DNA of 64,000 nucleotides from NCBI GenBank assembly GCA_003013855.2, contig ML058439.1, positions 620,001 to 684,000 of the forward strand, in the 5' to 3' direction. Within the stretch, counting starts at the first letter, position 1. Every line of letters begins with the position of its first letter. Under the pieces are notes generated by a model. The model was not told where the DNA came from. It did not search any database and worked only from the letters and a program-made list of their open reading frames with translations. The position numbers and the translations under genes were made by a program. Below are positions 21,481 through 33,810 of the stretch, piece by piece. The DNA is from Liriodendron chinense (lineage: Eukaryota; Streptophyta; Magnoliopsida; Magnoliales; Magnoliaceae).

Positions 21481-22020
21481 CTGCTGGGAGTTTTAGAGGG
21501 CTGAAGTGATATTTCTTGGGAGAAATTCGAAGAGGATCCTCCAATTTGTAGAGAAGGCCCACTTGTTAACCGTTGATAAGTTGGGGAAGATTACTAATAA
21601 CATAATATTAAATAATTCTGTAGATCTTATTTTCTAGTATTTTTCTTTTGGATTTTTTCATATGGCCGCCTGCCTTAGGTTATGGACCTAACACCTCCTG
21701 CTTTTTAACTATTTCTTAAAACACAGGTGGACCCGTGAACTGGCATAAAGCCAGTTTTAAACCCATTTGAGCGCACATATTACTGCTCGACCTCTTCTCA
21801 AAGTTTTACATTTGCCAAATGACCCTCCTCCATTATTGTCTGTCCAAGCATGAACGTCGATGACGCATGTGGTGGGGTCCACATGAACATCTCTGCATGG
21901 GACGCAGATTACATACGAGGCTAGCTGGACGGTGATCTGTGGGCTATCACGATGTATGGGTTTTATCCACGCCATCCATCCATTTTGCCAACTCATTTTT
22001 GGGCATAATCTCAAAAACGA
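21481..22020. other. Gene-free stretch upstream of the LRR kinase
   Basis: Would contain the receptor-kinase promoter. No clear TATA box picked. The block at 21840-22010 has phrases (ggtggggtccacatgaacat, ttatccacgccatcc) typical of the dispersed non-coding repeats here. Confidence 0.35.
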
Positions 22021-22024
22021 GCCA

Positions 22025-22250
22025 AATCCAAATCTCAGGTTGGCAACACCACAGGAAACAGTGGTGATTCCACCATTAAAAACTTTTTAGGTGCCATAAT
22101 AATAAGCTGATATTTCTGTTTTCCCTTCATCCAGGTCTGTATGGTGTAAGCAACAGGTTGGATGGCAGATAAACATTACACTGGGCCTACGAAGTTTTTA
22201 ATGGGAGGTGCTCAATCAATGTTGTTTTCCTCTAATGTATATACCTGAGA
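22025..22250 (-). repeat. Dispersed repeat family copy 3
   Basis: aaatctcaggttggcaac, accacaggaaacagtggtga and ccaccattaaaaac in that order; the inverse orientation of the copies at 32635 and 46625 and the same as 25620. Confidence 0.6.
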
Positions 22251-22428
22251 TTTGAGTCAGCCTCTTTTTTCTTTTTTTTTCTTTTTTCTTTTGGCTCAGG
22301 CCTAAAATAGTGATACAAAATAGATGAACTGCGTGGATGAGACACATACCTCATTTTGGGGCTCACGGGGGTTTTCCAGTAGTACACGCGCGGTATCAGG
22401 TAGGTGTTGCATGTGTGCAACAGTAGAG

Positions 22429-22436
22429 GCAATAAT
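22429..22436. repeat. 8-bp target-site duplication (gcaataat), left
   Basis: Identical to 24756-24763; eight bases is the hAT hallmark. Confidence 0.9.
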
Positions 22437-22545
22437 TAGAGCTGGACACAAACCGAGTTTGATCATTCGGATTGACTCAGATCAACTCGTTAAAACTCCA
22501 TTCGAATAGAAAGTCTTCGTGTTCAAATACACTCGTTTGACTTGG

Positions 22546-22664
<119 letters not shown>

Positions 22665-23214
22665 ATAAAATGACACATGGCAAGTGGGGCCCATCTTGAT
22701 AAGATTAACTATGGTTACAACTAACACAATCTAGCTGATGAAAATTTATTTTTTATGATGAATTTTTATGCCATTTATATATTTATAAAATATAAATCAT
22801 TTTTTTACTATTTTGAAAAGATGAGAGCAATATTTTCAGACAAAGTCATAGAGAGAGATCTCCCTCACCACAAAGTCAAGAGAGCCCATACCTTCCATGC
22901 CATCTCCCAGTACCATCCTACTCCCTCTTCCATGCTAGTCATTCACATCTCATTTTCATAAGGGCATCATCTAATGGCATACATTATGCACACATACCGA
23001 ACTTGATTGTATAAGAAGGACTTAAAGCGATTGACCTGACGATTGAGAATATATATAAGAGAGAGTGTTAAATTCATAAGGGCATCACCTTCAAAAATAA
23101 GTATGTGGAATGGAATTGTCCAGCGCTTAGAGTTTAAAATCTCAGAAAATGCTCAAATTAGATGTATGCATGCGCTGGAATTCAACATATGAGATGTTGG
23201 GCATGACTCTAGAG

Positions 23215-24126
23215 CTAAGACAAACATTCCTCCATTATTCAGAGCATGAAAGAAGTTGTCATAGTTGATTGGTCAAAGGCAGAAGAGGTACATAAATTCC
23301 TTAAGGTTTTTTTTTTTTATCAATGTACTAAGATATTTCCTAGGAATAAATATTCTACAGTAAATTTATTTCTTCCGAAAGTTTGGAAGATAAAATAAGC
23401 TTTAAAAAAAAGGTTTATGATGGTTCAAAATATCTCCAACTAATGGCATCACGAATAAGGTCAAAATTTGATAAGTATTGGTCTGAATGCCATTTTTTTT
23501 ATGGCCATTGCAGTTGTCCTTGATCCATGATACAAGATGACACTGGTTAGATACTGTTTCCCCAAGATTTATTCTTCAGAACGGGCAAGAGCAGAGATTT
23601 TTTATGTTCGTGAGGTAGTTGATGAGTTGTACTGATATTTATGTTGGTATTTTGGATTAAAATAGAAACCAAAACAACGAAACTGGATTTCATATTGGTT
23701 CGAGTTCTAATATTAAAGATGAGCATGATGATTTCATATCCTTCATAAATAAGAAGAAACAAATGAGCAAACAACAGAATCAGAATTAGAAATATATCTT
23801 AAAAACCCTGATTATCAAGTATCCTTCTACAGATTTTAATGTGTTGAATTGGTGGAAGATGAAACAAGTTGAAACAAAATACTCAATATTAGCGATGATG
23901 GCATGAGATATATTGTCAATTCTAATTTCGACTGTGGTATCAGAATCTGGCTTTAGTACTGGAAGTAGGGTTGTTAGCAAGCACCAAAGCTCACTTATGC
24001 CAAAAACAATTGAAGTCCTGATATGTGTACAAGATTGGTTGTATCTAGTTTGGAGAGGCAATAGTTTTGATGAGGACGAGGAAGATTATGATTGCGAAAA
24101 TCAAGGCGAGACTGCAATTGCATGAA
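23215..24126 (+). pseudogene. hAT transposase, C-terminal half, decayed
   Basis: In shifting frames I read the hAT DUF4413-like stretch (LFLPKVWKIK, AIAVVLDP, LVRYCFPKIY, 23340-23570) and then the dimerisation domain: KNPDYQVSFYRF, ISTVVSESGFSTGSRVVSKH, SLMPKTIEVLICVQDWLYLV (23805-24060). The SESxFSTGxR core and the QDWL end are diagnostic for Dimer_Tnp_hAT (PF05699). Multiple stops and shifts. The N-terminal zinc finger and most of the catalytic region are absent or unreadable. Confidence 0.88.
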
Positions 24127-24755
24127 TAGGTGATTTTTCGTTTCAGTACTATTCTTGAAACTTGATAGTCGAATCTTAATTTTGTTATTTTTAATGTAAT
24201 TTTAAGTATTATTTTGAATTTTGAAGAGTTCTGTGTTTGCATTGATTCACCAAATTAGTTGTTATGTTGGTTATATTATTTTATTTTGTGTTATTAAATT
24301 GTTATGTTTATCGGATGCTTGCTTCCATAGATTGATTCACCATTTTATTTTTTTATGCAGGGAAGGCACTCATCATACGAAGGATGTTGAACAGTCAAGG
24401 GTTCACTTCAGTCTTCACTCTTCTCTCTTCAAGTGAGCAAAAGTATGAACATTAACTATTTATGTTATGAGTTTTTATTTAGTTAGTTAAAAACTTTAAA
24501 CCTTGTGATTTTTCATTCGTGATATGTAATTTGTGAACTAGAAAAAATATTTTCAAGCGAAAACAACGATATTGTTCAAACTCGTAAAAATTGTTCGAAC
24601 ATGTTCAAACATGGTTGGGCCAGACCAAACCGAGTTTGAACAGAGCCACCCTGTTCGAATGTTTGTTCAAACATTGTTCAAACACACCCACTCAACCAGC
24701 CGAACAATCTAATATGGTCCATGTTCGACCTGGATCAGATCATTGCCCACCTCTA

Positions 24756-24763
24756 GCAATAAT
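24756..24763. repeat. 8-bp target-site duplication (gcaataat), right
   Basis: Matches 22429-22436. Confidence 0.9.
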
Positions 24764-25610
24764 GCCGAGTGCACCATTGAACATGTCTTTAACCATGGAA
24801 TCTAGGACGAACGAGTGTGAGACAACGGGCAGAATCCTCGAGCCTCTCTCAAGTGTAACCGGTGAAAAGATCGAATACATCTTGACCTACTTGTGTACGA
24901 CCATGAAAGGAGTGTCGGTGATCCCATGCACCACTGATGCGAGGATGAGAGAGATGACAGAGAATAGGTGAAGAGCTTTCGTTCTCGAATCCTTGGCCAT
25001 CGCCCACCAGAGATCTTCATTTAGGTTGCTTATAGAAATCTGAACATGAAAGGGGCACCATTGATCCCGTGGGCTGTTTGTGACAAATCCACCCTGCCCA
25101 TCGAATTTTCCATATGGCCCCAAAAATGAGGCCAATATAAAGCTCAAGTGCACCAAGCGAACATGAAAGATTTGGGATTGAACACTCACTGTAAAACATT
25201 TGTAAGGCCACAAATTACTTGTCAGAAATCCACCCCATCCACCTGTTAATCAAACTCGTTTTAGGGCATGGTCCTAAAAATAAGGCAGATTTGAAGCTCA
25301 AGTGGGCCACATGATAGGAAATAATGAGAAAGAATGTCCAACATTGAAATATATTGTGGCCATTGTGGGACCCACTTTGACCTTTGGACAGGGAGAGTTT
25401 CTCATACACATCAAGGTGGGCACCACATGCGGCGGGGTAAGGGTTGCCCGGCAATCGATGTGGATAAAAGGCGTCTAGAGAGGTTGTGGTACATTTAAGT
25501 CCAAAAGGCGAGGCTCCCACGACAATCAATGTTGATAAGAGGGGTCCAAAGACGAGCACGACTTGGCCGCTCCCGGAACCAGAGAGATGTGGGTGAGATC
25601 CTACCGTACA
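24764..25610. other. Gene-free stretch with diverged duplicated phrases
   Basis: Two related blocks (gacaaatccaccctgccc near 25082 and cagaaatccaccccatcc near 25225, each followed by a block ending in agctcaagtg) indicate an old duplication of about 150 bp of non-coding repeat. Short ORFs on the minus strand are composed of this repeat. Confidence 0.4.
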
Positions 25611-25619
25611 ACCCACCAC

Positions 25620-25800
25620 GATGTATTCATTGTATATCCATGTTGTCCATCAATTTTTTCTAGCTTATTTTAGGATATCTTCCCAAAAATGAAGAAGATT
25701 CAAATTTCAGGTGGATCACACCACAGGAAACAGTGGTTATTGAACGCCCACCATTAAAAATGTCCTAGCGTCTAGAATTTATCGTAATGTTTATTGACTA
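25620..25800 (-). repeat. Dispersed repeat family copy 4
   Basis: atttcaggtggatcacacca, caggaaacagtggttattg, cccaccattaaaaatg; same order as 22025. Confidence 0.65.
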
Positions 25801-25883
25801 TCGAACATGTTGATAAAGTCACAGAACTGGATGAAAGAAAAAACAAATATCAAGTTGATCGAAAACTTTTGTGGCCCATGAGA

Positions 25884-26523
25884 TGGTGTAGGACAGGATG
25901 CGAATTCGTTCATGGTTATGATGGACAGAAGGAAGGAGCCCAAGCCCGAGAAGAATCGACAAAGACAACATAGTGCAACCGGTCAAACAGAGAATTGACA
26001 AAGATAGCATACATCAACCGGTCAAACAGACTAGTAGACCGATCGAACATCACCCACACAAATTTCAGAAAAATCCAATTTTAACTCTGGACACATTTTG
26101 AAATTTTCGATCAGTCGAGACCTCTAGTCGATCGATCAAAATATTTAAATATTGTGGTTGAACTCTTTGTACAATTTTTGTCCCATTTGATCGATTGACT
26201 GATCTGGTTGACCGGTTGACGCTCATGGTCGACCGGTTGATTTGACCAGTCGATACAAATTTACGCATTTTCTCATTTTTCTTTCCAATTTTATTAGGAA
26301 TCCCTTAATTACATTTTAGGGTTTCATGTTAGGTTATATAAATGCTCCTAAACTTGTTTTAATGCTTCATCTTCAATATTATCCAATAAAATTTAATTTT
26401 TTTATCTTCTTTTTCTTATGGATTCGAGATTTCTCTTGTGGATTCAAGAGCGCCTTGTGAATTGAAGGTATTTATCAATCAATGAAGACGGTGATTGTCC
26501 TCATCACGTCCTCCCCTGCGTAT
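25884..26523 (+). repeat. 5' LTR of the older gypsy element
   Basis: Starts tggtgtaggacaggatg; shares long stretches such as aatattgtggttgaactctt with 32013-32629. A tatataaatgctcc TATA-like site is at about 26335. U3 carries several gaccggttga and gatcgattga motifs. Confidence 0.85.
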
Positions 26524-26524
26524 T

Positions 26525-26534
26525 TGGTATCAGA
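26525..26534 (+). other. Primer-binding site, tRNA-Met
   Basis: tggtatcaga directly after the 5' LTR. Confidence 0.85.
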
Positions 26535-26634
26535 ATGAGGTTTTCCTTCAGATCGATGGCTTTTAACGACGGGTTGGGCAACAATCTCATGGACGGTGCT
26601 CCAGGAATCAACTATCTAATGGAAACGCTTGAAG

Positions 26635-26639
26635 CTTTT
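26635..26639. repeat. Target-site duplication of the solo LTR (ctttt), left
   Basis: Identical to 28174-28178. Confidence 0.85.
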
Positions 26640-28173
26640 TGTTGAGCTCTTAATTGTGCATATTCTAACCCCAGTTCATCACTCATTATGCATGGTTCCA
26701 TGATTTAAAGACCAATCTAATGCATATATTTATGGTTGTAGGGATGAGAGAGAGGAAGCATCAATTGAAGACTTAAAGATGCTAGTTAGAAGCAAAGATG
26801 ATCAAATGGGCTAAGCGTCAAAGAATGAAAGAAAGAAGTCAGAGAAAAGAAGAAAGAATGCAGAAGAAGGTGCCCACAACCGGTCGTCCAAAGCCAAGGA
26901 CCGGTCATCGGACCGGTTCGCACATGCATAGAGGAGACCTAGAGGCCATAACTCTCTGGACTGTTCACGACCAGTCGTGCGACCGGTCCTTAAATTATTT
27001 TTCTGGGCTGAAACTCACTGGACACTTTTTGGCCATTTTGAGACCGGTCGTCCAGCATCCACGACCGGTCGTCCAGCCACTGCGACCGGTCGCCTGCATA
27101 AGATTTGAACCTTCTATTTCTGGCGCCGATTTTTTCTGCGCAGTGCGTAAGTTTTATGCAAATTCTCGAATCTTCTGAAGTTGCAGAGCCTCCCCACTAT
27201 AAAAGGACACCTAGGGATCGTTCCTAGGGTATCTCAGAAGAGTTGAAGCAAGGTTGGAGGCGTCGGAAGTGGATTTCGGAGTTCCACAGCTCCTTCTAGT
27301 TTGTTTTGCTGTTTTTATGTTTTTCTTAGTTGTTTCATGTTTCCTTGGATCATGAACAGCTAAACCTCTTAGCTAGGGCTAAGAGGTGAAGCTTGTAGTG
27401 AATCTAAGATGTTTCAATTCATGCTAAGATGGTTTTAAGATTGGTTTTAATGTTTATGAACAATGGTTTGAAGTTTATACAAGTTCTAAGTAGTTTTTCT
27501 TAGTCTTATGATGAGTCATGGATGTTTGGGAGAATTACTTAAGTTCTTAATTGCTTTGTATTAGTCTAGACCTGTATGATTCGAGGAATTGGAGTACGCT
27601 CTAGTACTATGATCTTCGTGTGGGGACTTCCTATCAAAGTTCTACTTTTCTAGTTTTCTGAATTATGTATGGGACTGTGCATATGATTTGATTCAAGTTC
27701 AAACCATGATCTAACTTTGTCTGGTGACAGGACTTAATGATGATCATGATTATGAACTTAGTTTATTGGAATTGGGACTGACCTATGTAATTGAAGCATG
27801 CTCAGCCTAGCTTGTATTGAGTGAATCATACACAGGGCTTATACATATGACAGATTGTTGGTTTAACAGCTCTATCATCCGGCTAGATAGATCTTAATAT
27901 TGATTCTAGTTGAGAGAATGAGAAACCACAACGGATTGAACATCAAGGATTGCTACAAGTGGATCCTTGAACCCCTAATGCCTTTTTATAATTGTTTACC
28001 TTCAATTTAATTCAAAGTTGTTACTTACATCAATTTCATACAAAATATGGTTGTTAGCTCTCAATAGACACTATTGGATGTGTTTGTGAATTCCTACACA
28101 AGTCCTTGTGGATCGACCTCGGTCTTACTGAGTTTATTACTACATTGCAACACTACACTTGGGGAAGTGATCA
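26640..28173 (+). mobile_element. Solo LTR, relative of the Athila-like element at 36722
   Basis: 1534 bp, starting TGTTGAGC and ending GTGATCA, flanked by a 5-bp duplication, so a solo LTR. Blocks shared with the 36722 and 41756 LTRs in order: gtagggatgagag, ACCGGTC-motif cluster (26876-27095), tataaaagg at 27198, agctagggctaagaggtgaa, tactacaagtggatccttga-like block, and gtggatcgacctcggtctta near the end. Divergence from those LTRs is high, so it is a separate subfamily. It shows no gene. Confidence 0.88.
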
Positions 28174-28178
28174 CTTTT
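28174..28178. repeat. Target-site duplication of the solo LTR (ctttt), right
   Basis: Matches 26635-26639. Confidence 0.85.
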
Positions 28179-29439
28179 CAGCTAGAGAATCAGCAAGCCA
28201 TACAAGAGCTACAGGCTGCAATCGATTGGATAACAAAGTCCTTAGGGTAACTAAGTGTTCGTGGCGATGATCTGCCTCCGGTGGGCGCTAGAAATCGCAA
28301 TCATGCATGTTATTCGCGGTGCGTTGCTAGCGATGAATTGCATAACCACACTTGACGATGTGGGATCCAATGATGAAGAGATCGACGACATGATCCTCTA
28401 ACATCTCAGACGAGGCGGTGATCGGGTAGACCAGACGGATTGGGACTTCAAGATGAAAGTCAACCTTCTTAGTTTGAACGGCCAACTCCACATCAAGGAT
28501 TTCCTCAATTTGTTACTAGAAGTCGAAGGTTTCTTTGACTACATGGAGGTTCCGGAAGAGAAAAGGGTGAAGCTTGTTGCTTAGGGTGGCACTTCGGCTT
28601 GTGGGAACAACTTTAGCTCATCCGGACATGATAGATGAAGGCACCAATCTGCACATGGCAACGGATGAAACAATTACTGCGTGCGTAATTCCTCCCCAGC
28701 AATTACAATCAGGTATTGTTCCAACAATACTAGAATTGTTGGCAGGGAATTCGATTGGTGAGAGATTACGCTGAAGAATTCTACCGTTTGATAGCGCAGA
28801 ACAATTTGGCTGAGACCGAATCACAACAGGTTGATCGCTCGATTCATTAGTGGATTGCGTATGGTGATCTATGATCGAGTTCAGATGCAGCCCGTCTGGA
28901 CAATGAATGAAGTGATCAAACTGGCCACTTGAGCAGGGACACAAATAGAACGATTCAATGCTCGCACCTACCCTCCGACTAGGGCAATCACTTTGGGTCC
29001 TTCATAGAGTACATCACAAGTCAAGGGGAAAGAACCTGTAAGTGGGCGTCGTCAACCTCCTACACCAGCGAACCAAGATTTGGGGAGCGGCCTAGCGAGA
29101 CCCCAAAAAGCAGCGACAATTTCTCCATGTTCGAGCAGGATTCTAAATCCCTACGGTCAGCTTAGGCCAGACCATTGCTACCGATGAGGACAACCGGGCC
29201 ATTTGTCTAACGTGTGTCCTCAGCGACAAGTGGCTAACCTAGCCATTAATGACGAGAGCACTGAAGATGCATAGGAAGATTCGCCGATTAATGAAATTGA
29301 GTACGCAATGGATGATGGAGCGAACGAAGCGGATTGGGTTCTGCAAGATCATGGTGAATCTCTAGTAGTGAGACGGCTATTGTATACGTCGAACGAGGTA
29401 CACCCGCAATGACATAACATCTTTCGAAAAAGATGTACC

Positions 29440-31970
29440 GTGAATTGAAAAGTCCGTGATGTGATCATATACAACGGAAGCAGCGAGAACATTGTCTCTA
29501 GGGTCATGGTGGAGAAATTACAACTGAAGAAGGAAAAACTTCATTCTCCATACACCATTGGCTAGATTAAGAAGGTAAGCAAGATGAAGATAATTGAACG
29601 ATGCACTATCTCCTTTTCTTTTGGTAAATATTATACGCTCCAAGTAGTATGTGACATAGTTGTCATGGAGACTTGTCACATGTTACTCGGATGACCATGA
29701 AAATCAGATTGTGATACCATTCAAAGAGGACGAAATAATGTATATATCTTTGTCAAGGATGGTCGAAAAAATAATACTCGCCCCTATGGGCCCGGAGGGC
29801 CAGGATGAACAACCCGAAGCTTCTAAAGTGAAGGAGCGTTCTCTCTTAATTATACGAGATCTGTGGAAGAGTCTAAGGAGATGGGAGAAGTTTACGCATT
29901 GGTGGTGAAGGGTGAAGATGTAGAAGTTATAAATATCCTTGAGATATTGAAACCATTACTACGAGAACTTCCTAATGGGTTGCCTCCCGTCTGGAATATT
30001 CAACACCACATAGACCTTGTCCCAGGGGCTAGCTTGCCTAATCATCCTCATTATCAGATGAGTTTGAAAGAGTTTGACATTTTATAAGGAAAAGTAGAGG
30101 AATTGATTCGTAAGGGTCTAGTGTAAGAAAGCAAGAGCTGATGCGTCGTACCATTTATGTTGACTCCAAAAAAGGATGGAAGTTGGCACATGTGTGTTGA
30201 CAACTGAGCAATAAACAAAATAACCATAAAGTACATATTTCCCGTACCAGAGCTGGATGATATGTTGGACATGCTAGAAGGGGTAAAACTATTTTCCAAA
30301 CTGGATTTAAGGAGTAACTACCATTAGATCCGTATTCGGTTGAGTGATGAGTAGAAGATAGCTTTTAAGACTAAGGAGGGATTGTATGAATGGTTAGTCA
30401 TGCCCTTCAGACTTTCGAATGCATCTAACGCATTTATGAGATTGATGAACCAGGTTCTAAAACCATTCATTGGGCAATTTGTGGTAGTTCGTAAGAAATG
30501 GTCGGGGTACAAGCTAGAATTATACGCAATGGTTCAAGCATTGTTGCATTTGAAGCACTACTTGAATTAGTTGGAATTCATTCTCTATATAGACCCCACC
30601 AGGCACTCAAGCTTATTAACAGCCAGTCTAACATTAATCGTGTGCATGCTCGGTGGATTTCTTTCTAGTACGAGTTCACGTTTGTGCTTAAACATAAAGC
30701 CAGGCAGCAAAACAGGGTAGCTGATGCACTTAGCCGTCGTGCATCCTTGTTGATCATCATGAGTAACAAGGTTGTCGTGTTCGAATGCCTCAAAGAACTA
30801 TTGAACATGATGACTTCAAGGATGCGTGGACTAGATGATAGGAGGGTTAGCCCAGTGACCTCCATATTCAGGATGATTTCTTATTCAAGAAAAAATAGTT
30901 GTGCATTCCACGGAGTTCGTTGCTAGAGCTTGTCATTCAAGAGCTTCATGGAGGTGGCCTCGGTGGATGCTTAGGACAGGACAATTGGAGGAGCGTTACT
31001 ATTGGCCACGGTTGGAGCGAGATATTGAAAAGGCGGTACAATGATGACACACGTGTCAAGCATCCAAGGGGTAGTCACAAAACCTGAGTCTATACACAAC
31101 ATTGCCAGTACCTGATAGCCCTTGGGAAGACTTGTCCATGGATGTTGTGCTCGGTCTTCTTCAGACCCAACGTGGAATGGACTTGGTGTTTGTTGTGGTC
31201 GACAGGTTTTCCAAGATGGCCTACTTCATCCAGTGCATGAAGACTCTCGATGCGACCAATGTAAACAATATGTTTTTCAGAGAGGTTGTGCGACTACATG
31301 GTGGTCCAAAGTCAATTACTTTAGATCGCGACACTAAGTTCCTCAGTCATTTTTGGAGGACTTTGTGGAGGTAATTTGATACTCAGCTCCAGTTCAACAG
31401 TGTGTATCCCTTGCAGACAGATAGGCAAACCGAGGTGGTGAACCGTAGACTCGATAATCTTATATGGTGCATCTCGAGTGATAAGTCGAAGTAGTTGGAT
31501 TTTGCCTCGGCTCAGGCGGAATTCAAGCTTAACAACATGCAAAATCGTTCCACCAGAAAGTCCTCGTTTGAAGTTGTGTATGGATGAGTACCTAGATATA
31601 CTCTTGATTTAGTTATATTGCCCAAGCTCACAAGCGTAAGCGTTGTTGCAGAACATATGGAGGACCGAATTATGAACATATATGTTGATGTTCAGGCCAA
31701 GTTGTAAGTATCCAATGACAAATACATAGAAGTGGCTGACAAACATCAGCTTCTGAAGGTGTTCAATGTAGACGACAATGTAATGGTTCATTTATGCAAA
31801 GAGAGATTTTCGACCAGAACATACAATAAGTTGAAGAATAAGAATATTGGACTGGTACCTATACTCCATAAGATCAATGACAATGCTGATCTTGTTGATC
31901 TTCTGGATGAGATGAAGATCCCACACACATTCAATGTCGTGGACCCTATACATATATCATAAACCAAAGC
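29440..31970 (+). pseudogene. Protease and pol of the older gypsy element, decayed
   Basis: Readable pieces: protease NGSSENIVSRVMVEKL (near 29470), [74 protein letters not shown] at 30488. Here the sequence jumps to [19 protein letters not shown], which belongs to RNase H, so the YxDD site and the start of RNase H (about 600 bp) are deleted near 30490. Then integrase: [45 protein letters not shown], and a C-terminal KNIGLVPILHKINDNADLVD block. Numerous stops. Confidence 0.88.
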
Positions 31971-32012
31971 CGACAAAAAACTCATGGATGAGTACTTTTG
32001 AATTGAGGGGAC

Positions 32013-32629
32013 TGATGTAGAATAGGTCACAGATTCATTCATGTCCATGGTGGACAAAAGAAAGGAGCCCAAGCCCAAGTCCAAGAAGAATCGACAACAG
32101 ACAACATAGTTTGACCGAACAGACTAGTCGACTAATTGAACATCAGCCAGAAGTTGCAGAAAATTCCAATTTTGTCTCTAGACAGTTTGTGAAATTTTAG
32201 ACCGGTTGAGATCCTTGGTTGACCGATCGAAATATTATGAAATATTCAAATATTGTGGTTGAACTCTTTGGACAATTTTTAGCTTATTCGATCGATGGAC
32301 TAATCTGCTAGAATGGTCGATGCTCATGGTCGACTAGTCGACACGGATCGATGAATGACATAGATTTACTTGTTTTCTCATTTTTCTTTCCTATTTGATT
32401 ATGACTCTATTAATTACATTTTATGATCTTTTGTTAAGTTATATCAACTCTCCTAAACTCATTTTAATGATTCATCTTCATTATTATTCAATAAAATTTA
32501 GATTTTTTTTTATCTATTTTCTCTAGTGGATTTGAGATCTCTTGTGAATTCAAGAGCACCCTATAGATTCAAGGTATTTGACAATAGAGGAAGACGGTGA
32601 TCATCCTCATCAAGTCCTCCCCTTCCTAT
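32013..32629 (+). repeat. 3' LTR of the older gypsy element
   Basis: Starts tgatgtagaataggtcac, which also reads as the pol tail (DVE-stop-VTDSFMSMVDKRKEPKPK), and ends near cctccccttccta. Clearly alignable to 25884-26523 but strongly diverged. Confidence 0.85.
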
Positions 32630-32634
32630 TTAAT

Positions 32635-32790
32635 GGTCAATAACTACTGTTTCCCGTGGGGTGGTCTGCCTGTCTAGCTCCTTCAAATTTGACACCAAGG
32701 CCTAAATTAAGCTGAAAAAGATACCAATGGCGTGGATATACATAGTCTCACCCATATCGTTGGTTCCATATTGCGTGTGGGATCCTTCGT
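32635..32790 (+). repeat. Dispersed repeat family copy 5
   Basis: caataactactgtttcccgt, ggggtggtctgcctg and a ccaatggcgtggatatac block match the family in the inverse orientation to 22025 and 25620. Confidence 0.5.
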
Positions 32791-32944
32791 AGTGTGTATA
32801 TCCCACTCAATCCATTCTACAGTTCATCCCACCGTATAGGTAACCCTTCACCATTTTTGTTTTGCATCATGCGCGCGTTTGATAGCTATAGATCAAATTA
32901 ATAGGATTGTCTGATTTTTCAGAAAGGAACCGTCAGTGCTATGG

Positions 32945-32945
<1 letters not shown>

Positions 32946-33010
<65 letters not shown>
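32946..33010. repeat. (TA)n microsatellite
   Basis: About 32 TA units. The overlapping IY-repeat ORFs are artefacts. Confidence 0.97.
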
Positions 33011-33013
<3 letters not shown>

Positions 33014-33610
33014 ACGGACCCTATTTGTATATCACCCTGGCATGTGTACTGTAGAGAGATGGCTTCACCATATCCGGTTCTTGCTGCTCCACTGCATCAT
33101 CACGCCCAATCTCCCTCCTAAACCAGGGGAAGGTTTCCTTGTCAACTAGATTTAATGATTTTAGGACCAGTCTGCTCAAATTTGAGAATCCTAATATTGT
33201 ATAGCCAAGGAAGCTGAGTATCCTACAGCCGTCTTTCCACGGAACATTTTGAAGGATGATGTACCGATCGAGACCATTCAAATAGTTTATCTCGCATTGG
33301 ATTGTAAAATGGTTGAAAAATAACTTTGATTGGATGGTCCTGATAGACTTTGTGTGGCCCATTGTACCATTATTAACATATATAAATAAAATCACTGGAC
33401 AACCACATACAGACATTTTTAGAAGGGGTTGACACATTTGTCGATGCAAATGCAGCTACTGATCCTTGTAAAGTGATTTACAAGCTTATTCTTTTTCTTT
33501 TCTCTTTTTTGTTCTGACAAAGAGACAGTCTTCTTTATAACAATATCCAGAGCTGAAGATACAAGCATTCATATATACTACGGAGGCTAAGCTTCCTTGG
33601 TGGTGAATGT
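33011..33610. other. Gene-free stretch
   Basis: No supported gene. An agtcttctttataacaa block at about 33525-33580 recurs after the SINE at 33805-33860, probably an older local duplication. Confidence 0.4.
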
Positions 33611-33810
33611 AAATTCGAAAAAGTCACACCCAGGTCCATAGCTCAAGTGGCAGACTGATTGAAGATAGCCTCGTTTTAACAGTGGGGTCATGGTATCCAT
33701 TCCCATTGTGGGGGTGGCTAACATTGTGATGTGACTACTTGGGGTGAGTGGGTGTACTAACAATGGGGTGTGTGAAGTGAACCATAAAAAAATAAAAATT
33801 CGAAACAGTC
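33611..33810 (+). mobile_element. Probable tRNA-derived SINE with target duplications
   Basis: A body of about 170 bp (33626-33795) starts acacccaggtccatagctca. tagctcaagtgg (33639-33650) fits an RNA polymerase III A box and ggggtcatggtatcc (33684-33698) a B box, 33 bp apart. The body ends in an A-rich tail (ccataaaaaaat). It is flanked by near-identical 15-bp direct repeats, aaattcgaaaaagtc at 33611-33625 and aaattcgaaacagtc at 33796-33810. These are the three SINE hallmarks; the family is not named. Confidence 0.7.

Larger units (their letters stand above)
26591..29280 (+). pseudogene. Gag of the older gypsy element, interrupted by a solo LTR
   Basis: Begins MDGAPGINYLMETLEAF, is cut at 26639 by the solo LTR and resumes in the same frame at 28174 with QLENQQAIQELQAAIDWI. 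Later pieces: FKMKVNLLSLNGQLHIKDFL, EVEGFFDYMEVPEEKRVKL (28450-28575), FISGLRMVIYDRVQMQPVWT and a broken CCHC knuckle (YR-stop-GQPGHLSNVC, near 29175). Many stops. Confidence 0.85.
25884..32629 (+). mobile_element. Older Ty3/gypsy element, heavily decayed, with nested solo LTR
   Basis: LTRs at 25884-26523 and 32013-32629, a primer site, and gag to integrase readable in pieces on the plus strand. The protein pieces resemble those of the 15579-21175 element closely enough to place both in one lineage, and in both the 3' LTR begins TGATGTAGAA and contains the end of pol. Without the nested insertion the element would be about 5.2 kb. No matching target duplication was found, as expected for its age. 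An RT to RNase H deletion and a dozen or more stops make it inert. Confidence 0.9.

Noticed and set aside
26798..27178. 126-codon ORF starting MIKWAKRQRMKERSQRKEER
   Set aside because: It sits in the U3 part of a solo LTR, overlaps the ACCGGTC cluster and has no match I recognise.
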